From the NCBI RefSeq assembly GCF_027531705.1, contig NZ_JAPZSP010000005.1, positions 25,187-89,186 of the forward strand: DNA of 64,000 bases. The letters are read 5' to 3'. Source of the stretch: Flavobacterium sp. Its GTDB lineage: Bacteria > Bacteroidota > Bacteroidia > Flavobacteriales > Flavobacteriaceae. The notes beneath the pieces are model-generated. The model did no database searches. It was not told the origin of the DNA and saw only the letters and a list, made by a program, of their open reading frames with translations. The position numbers were made by a program, and so were the translations under genes. Shown piece after piece: positions 17,395 through 26,286 of this stretch (its first letter is position 1; each line of letters opens with the position of its first letter).

Positions 17395-18600
17395 CTATAC
17401 CTCAATCATAATTTGATTTTTTATCAAATCTTCAAAGGTTTCTCTTTTACTTATCAAGTGACCTTTTCCGTCTTTCCACAAAACTTCGGCTGGTTTGAAA
17501 CGTGAGTTGTAGTTGGATGCCATTGAGAAACAATAAGCTCCAGCATTTTTGAAACATAAAACATCACCTTCTTTTATTTCGGCAATTCTTCTGTTATTGG
17601 CAAAAGTATCGGTTTCGCAGATGTAACCCACAACCGTGTAAAAACGTTCTTTTCCTTTTGGATTAGAAATGTTTTCAATTTGGTGTTGCGAACCGTAAAA
17701 CATTGGTCGTATTAAATGATTAAAACCACTGTCAATTCCTGCGAAAACTGTTGAGGTTGTTTGTTTTACTACGTTAACTTTAGCCAAGAAAAAACCAGCT
17801 TCACTAACCAAAAATTTTCCAGGTTCGAAAGCTAAAGTTAATGTTCTTCCATATTCTTTTTCGAAAGCTAGAAAGCGTTTTGTTAATTTTTTTCCGAGTT
17901 CTTCGATGTTGGTTTCGATGTCGCCTTTTTTGTAAGGAACTTTGAATCCTGAACCAAAATCAAGAAAATCCAATTCTTTGAATTGTTTAGCAGCATCAAA
18001 TAGAATTTCGGCAGCATATAAGAACACTTCAATATCTAAAATATCTGAACCTGTGTGCATGTGAATTCCGTTGATATGCATTCCTGTATTTTCTACGATT
18101 CGTAAAACGTGAGGAATTTGATAAATTGAAATTCCAAATTTACTATCAATATGACCAACAGAAATATTCTCATTTCCACCAGCCATAACGTGAGGGTTGA
18201 TGCGAATACAAACCGGAATTTTTGGATATTTTGCTCCAAAATGTTCTAAAACAGAAAGATTATCGATGTTGATTTGAACACCTAATTTGGCAACTTCTTC
18301 AATTTCTTCAAAGGAAACACCGTTGGGTGTAAATATAATTTTGTCTGGTGTAAAACCTGCATGTAAACCTAATTGCACTTCTTGAAAAGAAACCGTGTCT
18401 AAACCAGAACCACACTTCTTTAGCAACTTCAAAATCGTAATGTTTGACAAAGCTTTCATTGCATAATTAATTCGAAGGTTTTCCACCTTAGAAAATGCAG
18501 CTGTCAAACGGTTATACTGTTGCTCAATGGTTGTAGCGTCATAAACGTACAACGGACTGCCAAATTCTTCGGCAAGCGTAAGTAACTCTTTTGGTTGCAT
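17395..18600 (-). CDS. lysA: Diaminopimelate decarboxylase
   Basis: LysA decarboxylates meso-diaminopimelate to lysine with PLP, the last step of lysine synthesis. The 401-residue protein has the alanine-racemase-like barrel with YAMKALSNITILKLL (PLP Lys at about 49), HMHTGSDIL, LDFGSGFKVPY and FEPGKFLVSEAG, and the C-terminal CETDTFANNRRI and NAGAYCFSMASNYN motifs. dapD of the same pathway is far away at 35.0-35.9 kb. An octamer tandem array lies directly upstream. Confidence 0.95.
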   Translation of the reverse strand: MQPKELLTLAEEFGSPLYVYDATTIEQQYNRLTAAFSKVENLRINYAMKALSNITILKLLKKCGSGLDTVSFQEVQLGLHAGFTPDKIIFTPNGVSFEEIEEVAKLGVQINIDNLSVLEHFGAKYPKIPVCIRINPHVMAGGNENISVGHIDSKFGISIYQIPHVLRIVENTGMHINGIHMHTGSDILDIEVFLYAAEILFDAAKQFKELDFLDFGSGFKVPYKKGDIETNIEELGKKLTKRFLAFEKEYGRTLTLAFEPGKFLVSEAGFFLAKVNVVKQTTSTVFAGIDSGFNHLIRPMFYGSQHQIENISNPKGKERFYTVVGYICETDTFANNRRIAEIKEGDVLCFKNAGAYCFSMASNYNSRFKPAEVLWKDGKGHLISKRETFEDLIKNQIMIEV

Positions 18601-18610
18601 GATTTTTTTA

Positions 18611-18674
18611 GTTTAAAAGTTTATGAGTTTATGAGTTTAAAAGTTTAAATGGTTAGGAGTTTAAAAGTTTTAAT
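18611..18674. repeat. GTTTAnnA octamer tandem array, eight units
   Basis: Eight contiguous 8-base units follow one another: GTTTAAAA, GTTTATGA, GTTTATGA, GTTTAAAA, GTTTAAAT, GGTTAGGA, GTTTAAAA, GTTTTAAT. The array begins 10 nt upstream of the lysA start on the other strand. The remaining gap (18675-19001) contains a hairpin element and the sucC promoter, and no gene. Confidence 0.75.
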
Positions 18675-18782
18675 TCGTAACTTTTGCAAAGATAGTTTAT
18701 CAAAAATGGATTTCAAACTGGTTTGTTATTTCTACGAAATTGTTATTTTTTGAACTGATTTTTTCTCAATGCCATAACTATT

Positions 18783-18864
18783 TAGCCCTGATAGGAGCGG
18801 TATCTTTTACACCTGTCAGGTTTTTAAAACCTGACAGGTGTAAAAATATAGCGGATAGCAGGAA
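18783..18864. repeat. Long imperfect palindrome element with a perfect 41-bp core
   Basis: The core is a perfect palindrome: 18805-18824 pairs base for base with 18826-18845 around a single T (half-site ACACCTGTCAGG). It is flanked by TAGCCCTGATAGGAGCGG (18783-18800) and GCGGATAGCAGG (18851-18862), which are imperfect inverse copies of one another. Elements with similar ends are at 56750-56843 and 59491-59588. Confidence 0.75.
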
Positions 18865-18942
18865 AATGGATTACTGAAAAAGCCCAAACCATTCGCTCCA
18901 AAAAAACTCAAAATAAAGTTACTAAATTGATATACATTTCTT

Positions 18943-18971
18943 TTTGGTTTCATTCTATTTAATTACTTTTG
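18943..18971 (+). promoter_or_regulatory. Promoter of sucC
   Basis: A -33 TTTG (18943-18946) and a -7 TACTTTTG (18964-18971) are separated by 17 bases, close to the Bacteroidota consensus. The -7 box ends 30 nt before the ATG at 19002. Confidence 0.65.
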
Positions 18972-19001
18972 TGGAACTTTTTAAATGACAAACTAATACT
19001 T

Positions 19002-20195
19002 ATGAATATACACGAATATCAAGGGAAAGAAATTCTAGCAAAATACGGTGTACGCGTTCAACGTGGAATTGTTGCTAATAATCCTGTAGAAGCTGTGGCT
19101 GCTGCAAAACAATTGACTACTGAAACTGGTACGCAATGGTATGTTATCAAAGCTCAAATTCACGCAGGTGGAAGAGGAAAAGGTGGCGGTGTTAAGTTGG
19201 CTAAAAACTTAGAACAAGTAACTGAAATTTCTGAGCAAATTATTGGAATGCAATTAATCACTCCACAAACTCCACCAGAAGGAAAAACAGTTCACAAAGT
19301 TTTAATTGCTGAAGATGTATATTATCCTGGTGAAAGTGAAACTTCTGAATTCTATATGTCAATTTTATTGAATAGAGCTACAGGAAGAAATATGATCATG
19401 TATTCTACTGAAGGTGGAATGGATATCGAAGAAGTAGCAGAACACACACCACATTTGATTTTTACTGAAGAAATCGATCCTCAAGTTGGTTTACAAGGTT
19501 TTCAAGCAAGAAGAGTTGCTTTTAACTTAGGACTTTCTGGAAATGCTTTTAAAGAAATGGTTAAATTTGTTGACTCATTATACAATGCTTACATTGGTTC
19601 TGATTCATCAATGTTTGAAATTAACCCAGTTTTAAAAACATCTGACAATAAAATTATGGCAGTTGATGCCAAAGTAAATATTGATGATAACGCTTTATAC
19701 CGTCAGCCAGTTTATGCTGAAATGCGTGACGTTAGAGAAGAAAATCCAATTGAAGTTGAAGCTAAAGAAGCTGGATTGAACTATGTTGACCTTGACGGAA
19801 CTGTAGGTTGTATGGTTAACGGTGCAGGATTAGCAATGGCTACAATGGATTTGATTAAATATGCAGGTTTTGAACCAGCTAACTTCTTAGACGTTGGTGG
19901 AACAGCTGATGCAAAACGTGTGGAATTGGCTTTTAGAATTATCTTAAAAGATCCAAACGTAAAAGCAATTTTGATTAACATTTTTGGTGGAATCGTTCGT
20001 TGCGACCGTGTTGCTCAAGGTGTTGTGGATGCTTACAAAAATATGGGTGACGCAATCAAAGTGCCAATCATCGTAAGATTACAAGGAACAAATGCTGAAA
20101 TTGCTAAAGAATTAATTGATAATTCAGGAATGCCAATTTTATCTGCGGTTCAATTTCAAGAAGCTGCTGACCAAGTTCAAGCTGCTTTAAGCTAA
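19002..20195 (+). CDS. sucC: Succinate-CoA ligase, ADP-forming, beta subunit
   Basis: A 397-residue subunit that forms succinate and ATP/GTP from succinyl-CoA in the TCA cycle. The ATP-grasp domain begins [36 protein letters not shown] binds nucleotide, and the C-terminal domain has [13 protein letters not shown] and [15 protein letters not shown]. The ATG at 19002 matches the family start exactly; the frame upstream lies in the promoter. The alpha subunit gene sucD is not in the window, so the two subunits are encoded apart, as is common in this phylum. Confidence 0.96.
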   Translation: MNIHEYQGKEILAKYGVRVQRGIVANNPVEAVAAAKQLTTETGTQWYVIKAQIHAGGRGKGGGVKLAKNLEQVTEISEQIIGMQLITPQTPPEGKTVHKVLIAEDVYYPGESETSEFYMSILLNRATGRNMIMYSTEGGMDIEEVAEHTPHLIFTEEIDPQVGLQGFQARRVAFNLGLSGNAFKEMVKFVDSLYNAYIGSDSSMFEINPVLKTSDNKIMAVDAKVNIDDNALYRQPVYAEMRDVREENPIEVEAKEAGLNYVDLDGTVGCMVNGAGLAMATMDLIKYAGFEPANFLDVGGTADAKRVELAFRIILKDPNVKAILINIFGGIVRCDRVAQGVVDAYKNMGDAIKVPIIVRLQGTNAEIAKELIDNSGMPILSAVQFQEAADQVQAALS

Positions 20196-20216
20196 GATTT
20201 TCAAATTTTCAAATAT

Positions 20217-20257
20217 AAAAAAACCATTCTTTACTTAGTATTGAATGGTTTTTTTTT
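20217..20257 (+). terminator. Rho-independent terminator after sucC
   Basis: AAAAAACCATTC pairs with GAATGGTTTTTT around a 13-base loop and is followed by a T run. It is about 20 nt past the sucC stop. Confidence 0.8.
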
Positions 20258-20268
20258 ATTACTAGAGA

Positions 20269-20451
20269 TTATTCAAATAATGACCTAATTTCTTTTTCGG
20301 TCTTACCTAATTTTTCTTTAAGTTTTCCTCACATTTCTTGTTCTTTTCCTTCTTCAAATAACAAATCATCATCAGTTAATACTGCAAATTTTTGTTTCAT
20401 TTTTCCTTTTAACTGTTCCCAGTTTCCTTTAATTTCTTTTGAATTTGGCAT
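20269..20451 (-). pseudogene. CsbD-family stress protein gene interrupted by an in-frame TGA
   Basis: Reading the minus strand from the ATG at 20451 gives MPNSKEIKGNWEQLKGKMKQ, then KFAVLTDDDLLFEEGKEQEM, a TGA at 20331-20329 (codon 41), and then in the same frame GKLKEKLGKTEKEIRSLFE and TAA at 20269. Together the parts make a 60-residue CsbD-like protein (small stress-induced, helical), with conserved residues on both sides of the stop. A single base change (TTA or TGG to TGA) explains it. Either the gene is a recent pseudogene, the 40-residue form is made, or the base call is wrong. Confidence 0.75.
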
Positions 20452-20545
20452 TGCGATTTTTTTTAAAATTACTATTTTTTATTAAATCAAATTTCAGAAA
20501 ATAAAGATTAAAATTGTTTTACATTTTAGTAATTAAGTTACATAA

Positions 20546-21316
20546 TTACTTTATTACTATTTTGCGAATAGAAATTAGGATAATTATAATCGAACTATAA
20601 GCTATAAAAAAAGGAATAATAAATTCAATCCAACCAAAAGGTAACATTAAAGCAATAATCAATAATTGAAAGCCCAATCCATAAATCGAAAGTAGCGTCA
20701 TGAACCAATTAGGAAACGTTTTTACTTTGTAAGCATCTTTATCTAAAGCATGAATTATTTTATCAAAAGCACCATAAACAACCGTGTAAATTCCGAATAA
20801 AATATTGACTGATTTTTGAGATTCTCCAGGCAATGCTTTGGGTGTTTTATATTCAAAAACTTTACTTGTAGAATCGCCACCAACCGATTTATTTCTTAAA
20901 ATGACATAGTAATAATTATACAAAGTTCCTTGCAATTGAATTCCGATAAAAGCTAGTAGTGTAAACCAAATTGTAGTTTTAGAAACATAGCAAATAGTCA
21001 TTAGAAATAAGAAATTCAGAATAATATCAAATACACTGTCTAAATATCTTCCAAAATAAGAAGGTTTAATTTTAAGTCTTGCCAATTCTCCATCGGCTGC
21101 ATCAATTCCAGATTTTAGAATAATAAAAAAACCAGCCCAAAAATACTGATGTGTTAGAATACAATAAATTGCAATTAAACCCGAAATTCCGAATAAAATG
21201 GTAACGTGTATAGGAGTAAAGCGTGTGTTTTTTAATTGATTAGCGAGGAATTTTCCAAATGGTCTTCCGTAATCTGATAAGTCAAGAAATTTATCTTGAG
21301 CTGCAAGTTTTGACAT
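20546..21316 (-). CDS. CDP-alcohol phosphatidyltransferase family protein
   Basis: A 256-residue integral membrane protein with about six hydrophobic segments. The family signature DGx2ARx8Gx3Dx3D is complete near residues 75-97 (DGELARLKIKPSYFGRYLDS followed by VFD). These enzymes transfer a phosphatidyl or other phosphoalcohol group from a CDP-linked donor, in phospholipid or related lipid synthesis. The alcohol substrate is not clear; the protein is longer than PgsA or PssA and may belong to an inositol-phosphate-type branch. It lies downstream of heme A synthase on the same strand. Confidence 0.85.
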   Translation of the reverse strand: MSKLAAQDKFLDLSDYGRPFGKFLANQLKNTRFTPIHVTILFGISGLIAIYCILTHQYFWAGFFIILKSGIDAADGELARLKIKPSYFGRYLDSVFDIILNFLFLMTICYVSKTTIWFTLLAFIGIQLQGTLYNYYYVILRNKSVGGDSTSKVFEYKTPKALPGESQKSVNILFGIYTVVYGAFDKIIHALDKDAYKVKTFPNWFMTLLSIYGLGFQLLIIALMLPFGWIEFIIPFFIAYSSIIIILISIRKIVIK

Positions 21317-21357
21317 TTAAGGTTTGTAAATAGAACTGCGACAATATAGTCTGAAAT

Positions 21358-22377
21358 TTATTTTGATAATCTATGCAATGTATACGTCATGGTTGCTAAT
21401 AATATAAAAGCCATAATTTGATGCGTCAATCCCAACCACATTGGAACGCTATACAACAAGGTTAAAACACCTAATGCAAATTGTAAAAATACAATAAATA
21501 GTAAGCCATTCAATCCGTTTTTTTGTTGTGATGATAACGTATACTTTTTACTTTTAAAGTATAAAAATAGTATCAATCCAACTACAACATAAGCCATAGT
21601 TCTATGAACAAACTGAACACCACTTTTACCTTCGGTTAATCGTAAAAGCCAAGAGTCTTTTTCTAAAACTATACTATCGTGAAATAGTTGTCCGTCACTC
21701 ATTAATGGCCAATGGTTGTGAATTAAACCTGCATTTAAACCAGCAACAAATCCGCCATAGATAATTTGAATAATTAGAAAAACTATTGCAATTCGAGCAT
21801 ATTTTCTTAAAGTTGTGTTGACTTCTTTTTTGTCGGGATAAATTAAATCTAACGCAACCCAAAGTGTGTAGGCAAAAGTTATAAATGCAAAAGTTAAGTG
21901 TAATGAAAGTCTAAAATGACTCACATCTGGATTATCAATCAAACCACTTTTCACCATAAACCAACCCAAAAATCCTTGAAATGCTCCCATTCCTAAAAGA
22001 ATTATGCATTTTTTTATTGTAGAAGAATCGAGTTTTTTCTTGATTAAAAAGTACACGAACGGAATAATGAAAACCAATCCAATTATTCTTCCAATAAATC
22101 GGTGAAACCATTCCCAGAAATAAATAAATTTATAATCTGAAAGTTGAAAATCATTGTGAATATTGATTTTTTGATACTCAGGGAATTTCTTGTATTCATC
22201 AAATGCTGCTTGCCATTTTTCTTCTGTTAAAGGAGGAAAAGTGTCTGTTACCAAATGCCAATCGGTCATTGAAAGTCCAGAATTGGTCAAACGTGTAATT
22301 CCACCAACAGTAACCATGATAAAAAGTAAGATACAACCTGAAAGTAGCCAGTAAATGACTGATTTATTTGTCTTCAT
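21358..22377 (-). CDS. ctaA: Heme A synthase (COX15/CtaA family)
   Basis: A 339-residue membrane protein with eight hydrophobic segments that oxidises heme O to heme A for aa3-type oxidases. Conserved blocks are VTVGGITRLTNSGLSMTDWH at 22-41, FIYFWEWFHRFIGRIIGL with the heme-binding His, and the second-half copies GGFVAGLNAGLIHNHWPLM and FVHRTMAYVVVG. The size and duplicated four-helix layout fit the bacterial two-domain type. No ctaB or cox structural gene is adjacent. Confidence 0.92.
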   Translation of the reverse strand: MKTNKSVIYWLLSGCILLFIMVTVGGITRLTNSGLSMTDWHLVTDTFPPLTEEKWQAAFDEYKKFPEYQKINIHNDFQLSDYKFIYFWEWFHRFIGRIIGLVFIIPFVYFLIKKKLDSSTIKKCIILLGMGAFQGFLGWFMVKSGLIDNPDVSHFRLSLHLTFAFITFAYTLWVALDLIYPDKKEVNTTLRKYARIAIVFLIIQIIYGGFVAGLNAGLIHNHWPLMSDGQLFHDSIVLEKDSWLLRLTEGKSGVQFVHRTMAYVVVGLILFLYFKSKKYTLSSQQKNGLNGLLFIVFLQFALGVLTLLYSVPMWLGLTHQIMAFILLATMTYTLHRLSK

Positions 22378-22446
22378 TTTTAGAAGTATATTTTGTACAA
22401 AATTATTTTTATTCCTTTGATAAATCTATTCAACAAAAGTTAATCT

Positions 22447-23874
22447 TTACTTATTGTTTTCAATTTTTTTCAATCCTAATTTTTCTGCTCTTTTCACCAC
22501 AAAATCATATGCAGCTTGGTATTCGTTTGGAATTTTTCCGTCCAAAATGGCTTCTTTAACTGCTTCTTTTAGCATTCCGATTTCTCTTGAAGGTTTTAGA
22601 TTGAATAGCTCCATAATTTCTTCCCCCGAAATTGGTGGTTGAAATTGACGCACATGATCTCGTTCTTCTACTTCAACAATTTTTTTGCGAACAAGGTCAA
22701 AATTATTGTGGTATTTTTTAAATTTTGCTGGGTTTTTGGTGGTGATATCAGCTTCACAAAGCGTCATTAAATTATCTACATCTTCGCCTGCATCAAAAAC
22801 CAATCGACGCACTGCAGAATCGGTTACAATATCATCAGCTAGAACTATTGGTCGCGAACTCATTATTACCATTTTTTGAACAAACTTCATTTTTTGGTTT
22901 AATGGCATGTGTAATCTTTCAAAGATTTTTTTCACCATTTTTCCGCCTAAAAATTCGTGTCCGTGAAATGTCCAACCTTGTTTTTTGGTAAAGCGTTTTG
23001 TTGGAGCTTTTCCAATATCGTGCAATAGAGCTGCCCAACGAAGCCAAACATCATCAGTATTTGGGCAAATATTGTCAACTACTTCTAACGTATGGTAAAA
23101 GTTGTTTTTATGTGTATGACCTTCTATTTCTTCCACATTATTTAACGCTGTTAATTCAGGTAAAATAATGTCTAAAAGTCCGGTTTTGTATAATAGTAAA
23201 AATCCGATTGATGGTTTTTCGGTTGAAAGAATTTTGTTTAACTCATCCACAATTCGTTCGCCTGAAATAATCTTGATTCTATCTTTATTTCTAGAAATAG
23301 CTTCTAATGATTCGGCTTCAATTTCAAAATTTAATTGCGTTGCAAAACGAATTCCGCGTAACATACGTAACGGATCGTCTGAATAAGTTATATCAGGATT
23401 TAAAGGCGTTTTGATGGTTTTATTTTGCAAATCTATCAATCCATTGAATGGATCAACTAGTTCGCCATAATTTATTTCATTCAAAGAAAAGGCTAGAGCA
23501 TTTATGGTAAAATCACGTCGATTTTGGTCGTCTTCCAATGTTCCATTTTCTACAATTGGATTTCTACTGTCTTGATTGTAACTTTCTTTTCTTGCGCCAA
23601 CAAATTCAATATCAATTTCTTTGTAGCGAAGCATTGCTGTTCCGTAGTTTTTGAAAACTTGAACTTTGGGTTTGTTAGGTAATAGTTCAGAAACTTTCAA
23701 AGCCAAGTCAATTCCCGAACCTACAGCAACTATGTCAATATCTTTTTTAAAATCTCTTTGAAGTAAAAAATCACGAACAAAACCGCCAATAACATAACTA
23801 TCAACATTAAGTTCTTGACTTGCCTGTGCAATTATTTTAAAAATAGGATTATTAAGTGCTTTTGAGTAATTCAT
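22447..23874 (-). CDS. cca: tRNA nucleotidyltransferase (CCA-adding) with HD domain
   Basis: A 475-residue class II nucleotidyltransferase. Motif A is visible as YVIGGFVRDFLLQRDFKKDIDIV, followed by the RRDFTINALAFSL and DDPLRMLRGIRFATQL motifs of tRNA CCA enzymes. An HD phosphohydrolase domain follows at about 250-400 (HTLEVVDNI, RWAALLHDIGKAPT, FHGHEFLGG). It adds or repairs the 3' CCA of tRNAs. Poly(A) polymerases share the fold, but the HD-type arrangement and flavobacterial length favour CCA addition. Confidence 0.9.
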   Translation of the reverse strand: MNYSKALNNPIFKIIAQASQELNVDSYVIGGFVRDFLLQRDFKKDIDIVAVGSGIDLALKVSELLPNKPKVQVFKNYGTAMLRYKEIDIEFVGARKESYNQDSRNPIVENGTLEDDQNRRDFTINALAFSLNEINYGELVDPFNGLIDLQNKTIKTPLNPDITYSDDPLRMLRGIRFATQLNFEIEAESLEAISRNKDRIKIISGERIVDELNKILSTEKPSIGFLLLYKTGLLDIILPELTALNNVEEIEGHTHKNNFYHTLEVVDNICPNTDDVWLRWAALLHDIGKAPTKRFTKKQGWTFHGHEFLGGKMVKKIFERLHMPLNQKMKFVQKMVIMSSRPIVLADDIVTDSAVRRLVFDAGEDVDNLMTLCEADITTKNPAKFKKYHNNFDLVRKKIVEVEERDHVRQFQPPISGEEIMELFNLKPSREIGMLKEAVKEAILDGKIPNEYQAAYDFVVKRAEKLGLKKIENNK

Positions 23875-23929
23875 TGTATTGATTTCAATTTCAGTTTAAT
23901 CAACTTAAAACTGTGACTGCGACTGCAAA

Positions 23930-24502
23930 CTATTTACGTATGATTTTAACCTGATGATCCAGAGAAAGTTTAATGATTGTTGATGGTTTGTCACAAATTT
24001 TATCTTGGTGCAAATTTACTACATAGTCAACACCTTTTATAATTTCGGGATCTATTTCTTTGAACGATTTTGGAGTAAACATTCCTGAGATATTGGCTGA
24101 AGTTGATACCAAAGGTTTTTTCATGCGTTCCATTAGTTTGAAACAAAAAGGCTCTTTTACAATTCTAATTCCCAATGTTTTGTCTTCAGCTATAATATTT
24201 GAAGCTACATTTTTTGGGTTGTCTAGAATTAAAGTTGTTGGTTTTTCGGATAAATCAATAATTTCCCAAGCTACGTCTGGAATATCTTTGAAGACGTTGT
24301 ACATCATTTTTTCTCCATTCATTAGTACAATCATGCTTTTAGATTCTTCTCTTTTCTTGAGTGCATATATTTTGGCAACAGCTTCTGCATTGGTTGCATC
24401 ACAACCAATTCCCCAAACGGTATCGGTAGGGTAGAGAATGATTCCGCCATTTTGAATTACTTCGTAAGCTTTTTGTATTTCGATGTTGATGTCTGTTATC
24501 AA
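23930..24502 (-). CDS. Threonylcarbamoyl-AMP synthase (Sua5/YciO/YrdC family)
   Basis: A 190-residue protein that makes threonylcarbamoyl-AMP from Thr, bicarbonate and ATP for tRNA t6A modification. The signature is NGGIILYPTDTVWGIGCDATN and KRxxSKxM (KKREESKSMIVL), with PLVSTSANISG toward the C-terminus. A frame extends to an ATG at 24559, but that overlaps the end of the FkbM gene by 41 nt; the TTG at 24502 gives the usual family N-terminus and is chosen, with moderate confidence in the start. It forms the right-hand border of the glycan cluster. Confidence 0.88.
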   Translation of the reverse strand: MITDINIEIQKAYEVIQNGGIILYPTDTVWGIGCDATNAEAVAKIYALKKREESKSMIVLMNGEKMMYNVFKDIPDVAWEIIDLSEKPTTLILDNPKNVASNIIAEDKTLGIRIVKEPFCFKLMERMKKPLVSTSANISGMFTPKSFKEIDPEIIKGVDYVVNLHQDKICDKPSTIIKLSLDHQVKIIRK

Positions 24503-24518
24503 AGTTTTTAGTTTAAAA

Positions 24519-25280
24519 TTAGATATTAATTGACAAAAGCGATAAATTATAGTATACAAGAGTACCTTCAGTAGTTGTATATAGAATAAAGTTGTATTTG
24601 TTAATGGTATTCATCACAGTATATGAACATTTAGGTATCATTCTATCGTGAGTTTCTATCATAATTACTTTTGTTTTTGGCAACCAGTTTTCATAATTAC
24701 TGCTAAATAAATCTTTTTCAGCTCCTTCAATATCTATTTTGAGTATGTCTATTGTATCCCATTTTTTCTGAGATAGTATTTCATCTAATGTAGTTGATTC
24801 AACATCATACTCTTCTTGTTCTGTAACTTCTCTTATTTGAAAACTATTGCTAGCATTATATGGATCTTCAATTTTAAAAAAAGATTTTTTATTGAATAAC
24901 CCTTTTTCTATTAGTTCAAAATTATTGATACCTGATGTATTTTTTTTAATTACTTTAGAGTTTTTACTTTCAATTTCAAGTGCTACAATTGAAGCTTCAG
25001 GATATTTTAAATGAAAAAATAATGAGGCTAAACCCACATTGGCACCAGCATCAACTATTGTTTTTGGTATTATTGGCAAAGTAGTGTCATAAAGATTTGT
25101 TAGAAAAATTTCTTCAAAAGTTTCAAGATCTTTGGTATTGTTCCTAAGATAAATTTTACGATTTAGTTTGGGAAGATAAATTTCTTCTTTGTTATTTTTT
25201 ATTCCTTTAAAAAGAGCTATTGAATCTCTAAAAGCGAAATGTTTTTTTAATAGTTTGAATAGGACTAGCTTTTTTAGCAT
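24519..25280 (-). CDS. FkbM-family methyltransferase
   Basis: A 253-residue SAM-dependent methyltransferase. The SAM-binding motif is IVDAGANVGLASLFFHLKYP, and IDILKIDIEGAEKDLF is the FkbM signature. It is the last gene of the run of glycan genes read from 30615 and lies 13 nt from the preceding glycosyltransferase, so it probably O-methylates a sugar of the surface glycan. No signal peptide is present. Confidence 0.85.
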   Translation of the reverse strand: MLKKLVLFKLLKKHFAFRDSIALFKGIKNNKEEIYLPKLNRKIYLRNNTKDLETFEEIFLTNLYDTTLPIIPKTIVDAGANVGLASLFFHLKYPEASIVALEIESKNSKVIKKNTSGINNFELIEKGLFNKKSFFKIEDPYNASNSFQIREVTEQEEYDVESTTLDEILSQKKWDTIDILKIDIEGAEKDLFSSNYENWLPKTKVIMIETHDRMIPKCSYTVMNTINKYNFILYTTTEGTLVYYNLSLLSINI

Positions 25281-25293
25281 GATAATTTGCGTT

Positions 25294-26286
25294 TTAGGAT
25301 TCTTTTAGTTGTCTTTTACCTTTTCTTTTGTCACTATATATTCTGAAAAAATATCGTATTGGATACTTTTTTTTCATTTCTAAGTTTGACTCAATGAATT
25401 TTGTTTTCAAATCATCTAATATATTTTTGAATAAGGGTATTCTATGTTTTTCATATAAGGTGTAATACTTTTCATATTGTGAATAATGAAAACGTACTTT
25501 TGCTTTACAATCTTTAAATCTCTTAGGTTTATATATATCCATCAGAACATGGTTATATTCTCTATTATTTTTTAGTGTTTTTTCTGGATTTGATAATTTT
25601 CCAACTCCTAATTGTTGGTTTTGATGTAATCTGTACGAAATTAATTTTTCGGTACTAAACATCAAAGTATTTCTTTCAGTTAAAATATATGCTAACCATT
25701 CGTCATGTATAAAATTGTCAGATGTTAAAAATGGAATTGAGAAATCCTTCACTTCTTTTTTTATACACAAAGTGGCACCAGTTAAAAAATTACCTATGTG
25801 TATTAGTGATCTTCTCAAATCAGACGGTTCTTTTATTGATTCATGAAAGAAACAAAAACTTTCCCAAAGAGAAATTTCATTATATATTGGATTGCTATTA
25901 TCATCAATTAAATTTGCATTTGAAAAGACGCCTTCTACAATTGGATTTTTAGAAAAAATTTCCAATGTTTTTTCTACTTTATCTTTTCTCCATACGTCAT
26001 CTTGATCTGAAAGAAAAATATAATCTCCAGTTGCAAGGCTAATTGCTTTTTCAAAATTTTTAGTGCTTCGTAAGTTGAACTCGTTGATATAAATTTTGAA
26101 TAGATTAGGATGCTTTTGATTGTACTCATTAAGAATTATAATTGTTGAGTCAGATGAGCAATCGTCACAGATAATAATTTCATCAACTGATATAGTTTGA
26201 TTCAAAATAGAATCAATTTGTTCTTTTAAAAATTTTTCTCCGTTGTAGGTACATAGTGCTACAGATAATTTTGAGATGTTTTTCAT
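25294..26286 (-). CDS. Family 2 glycosyltransferase (rhamnosyltransferase-like), copy 1
   Basis: A 330-residue GT-A enzyme. It starts with SVALCTYNGEKFLKEQIDSI, has the diphosphate/metal motif YIFLSDQDDVWRKDK near residues 92-100, and a HDEWLAYI motif near 200 typical of rhamnosyltransferase-like GT2 proteins. The gene at 27146-28111 is clearly a paralogue. It overlaps the next upstream gene by 4 nt, so the genes are translationally coupled. The sugar donor and acceptor cannot be read from sequence. Confidence 0.85.
   Translation of the reverse strand: MKNISKLSVALCTYNGEKFLKEQIDSILNQTISVDEIIICDDCSSDSTIIILNEYNQKHPNLFKIYINEFNLRSTKNFEKAISLATGDYIFLSDQDDVWRKDKVEKTLEIFSKNPIVEGVFSNANLIDDNSNPIYNEISLWESFCFFHESIKEPSDLRRSLIHIGNFLTGATLCIKKEVKDFSIPFLTSDNFIHDEWLAYILTERNTLMFSTEKLISYRLHQNQQLGVGKLSNPEKTLKNNREYNHVLMDIYKPKRFKDCKAKVRFHYSQYEKYYTLYEKHRIPLFKNILDDLKTKFIESNLEMKKKYPIRYFFRIYSDKRKGKRQLKES

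Noticed and set aside
18805..18845. A simple transcription terminator for sucC or lysA
   Set aside because: It stands in the divergent upstream region of both genes, has no T run after it and resembles repeat elements elsewhere.
24502..24559. ATG start of the Sua5-type gene at 24559
   Set aside because: It would overlap the FkbM gene by 41 nt and add residues not found in the family; the TTG at 24502 is preferred.
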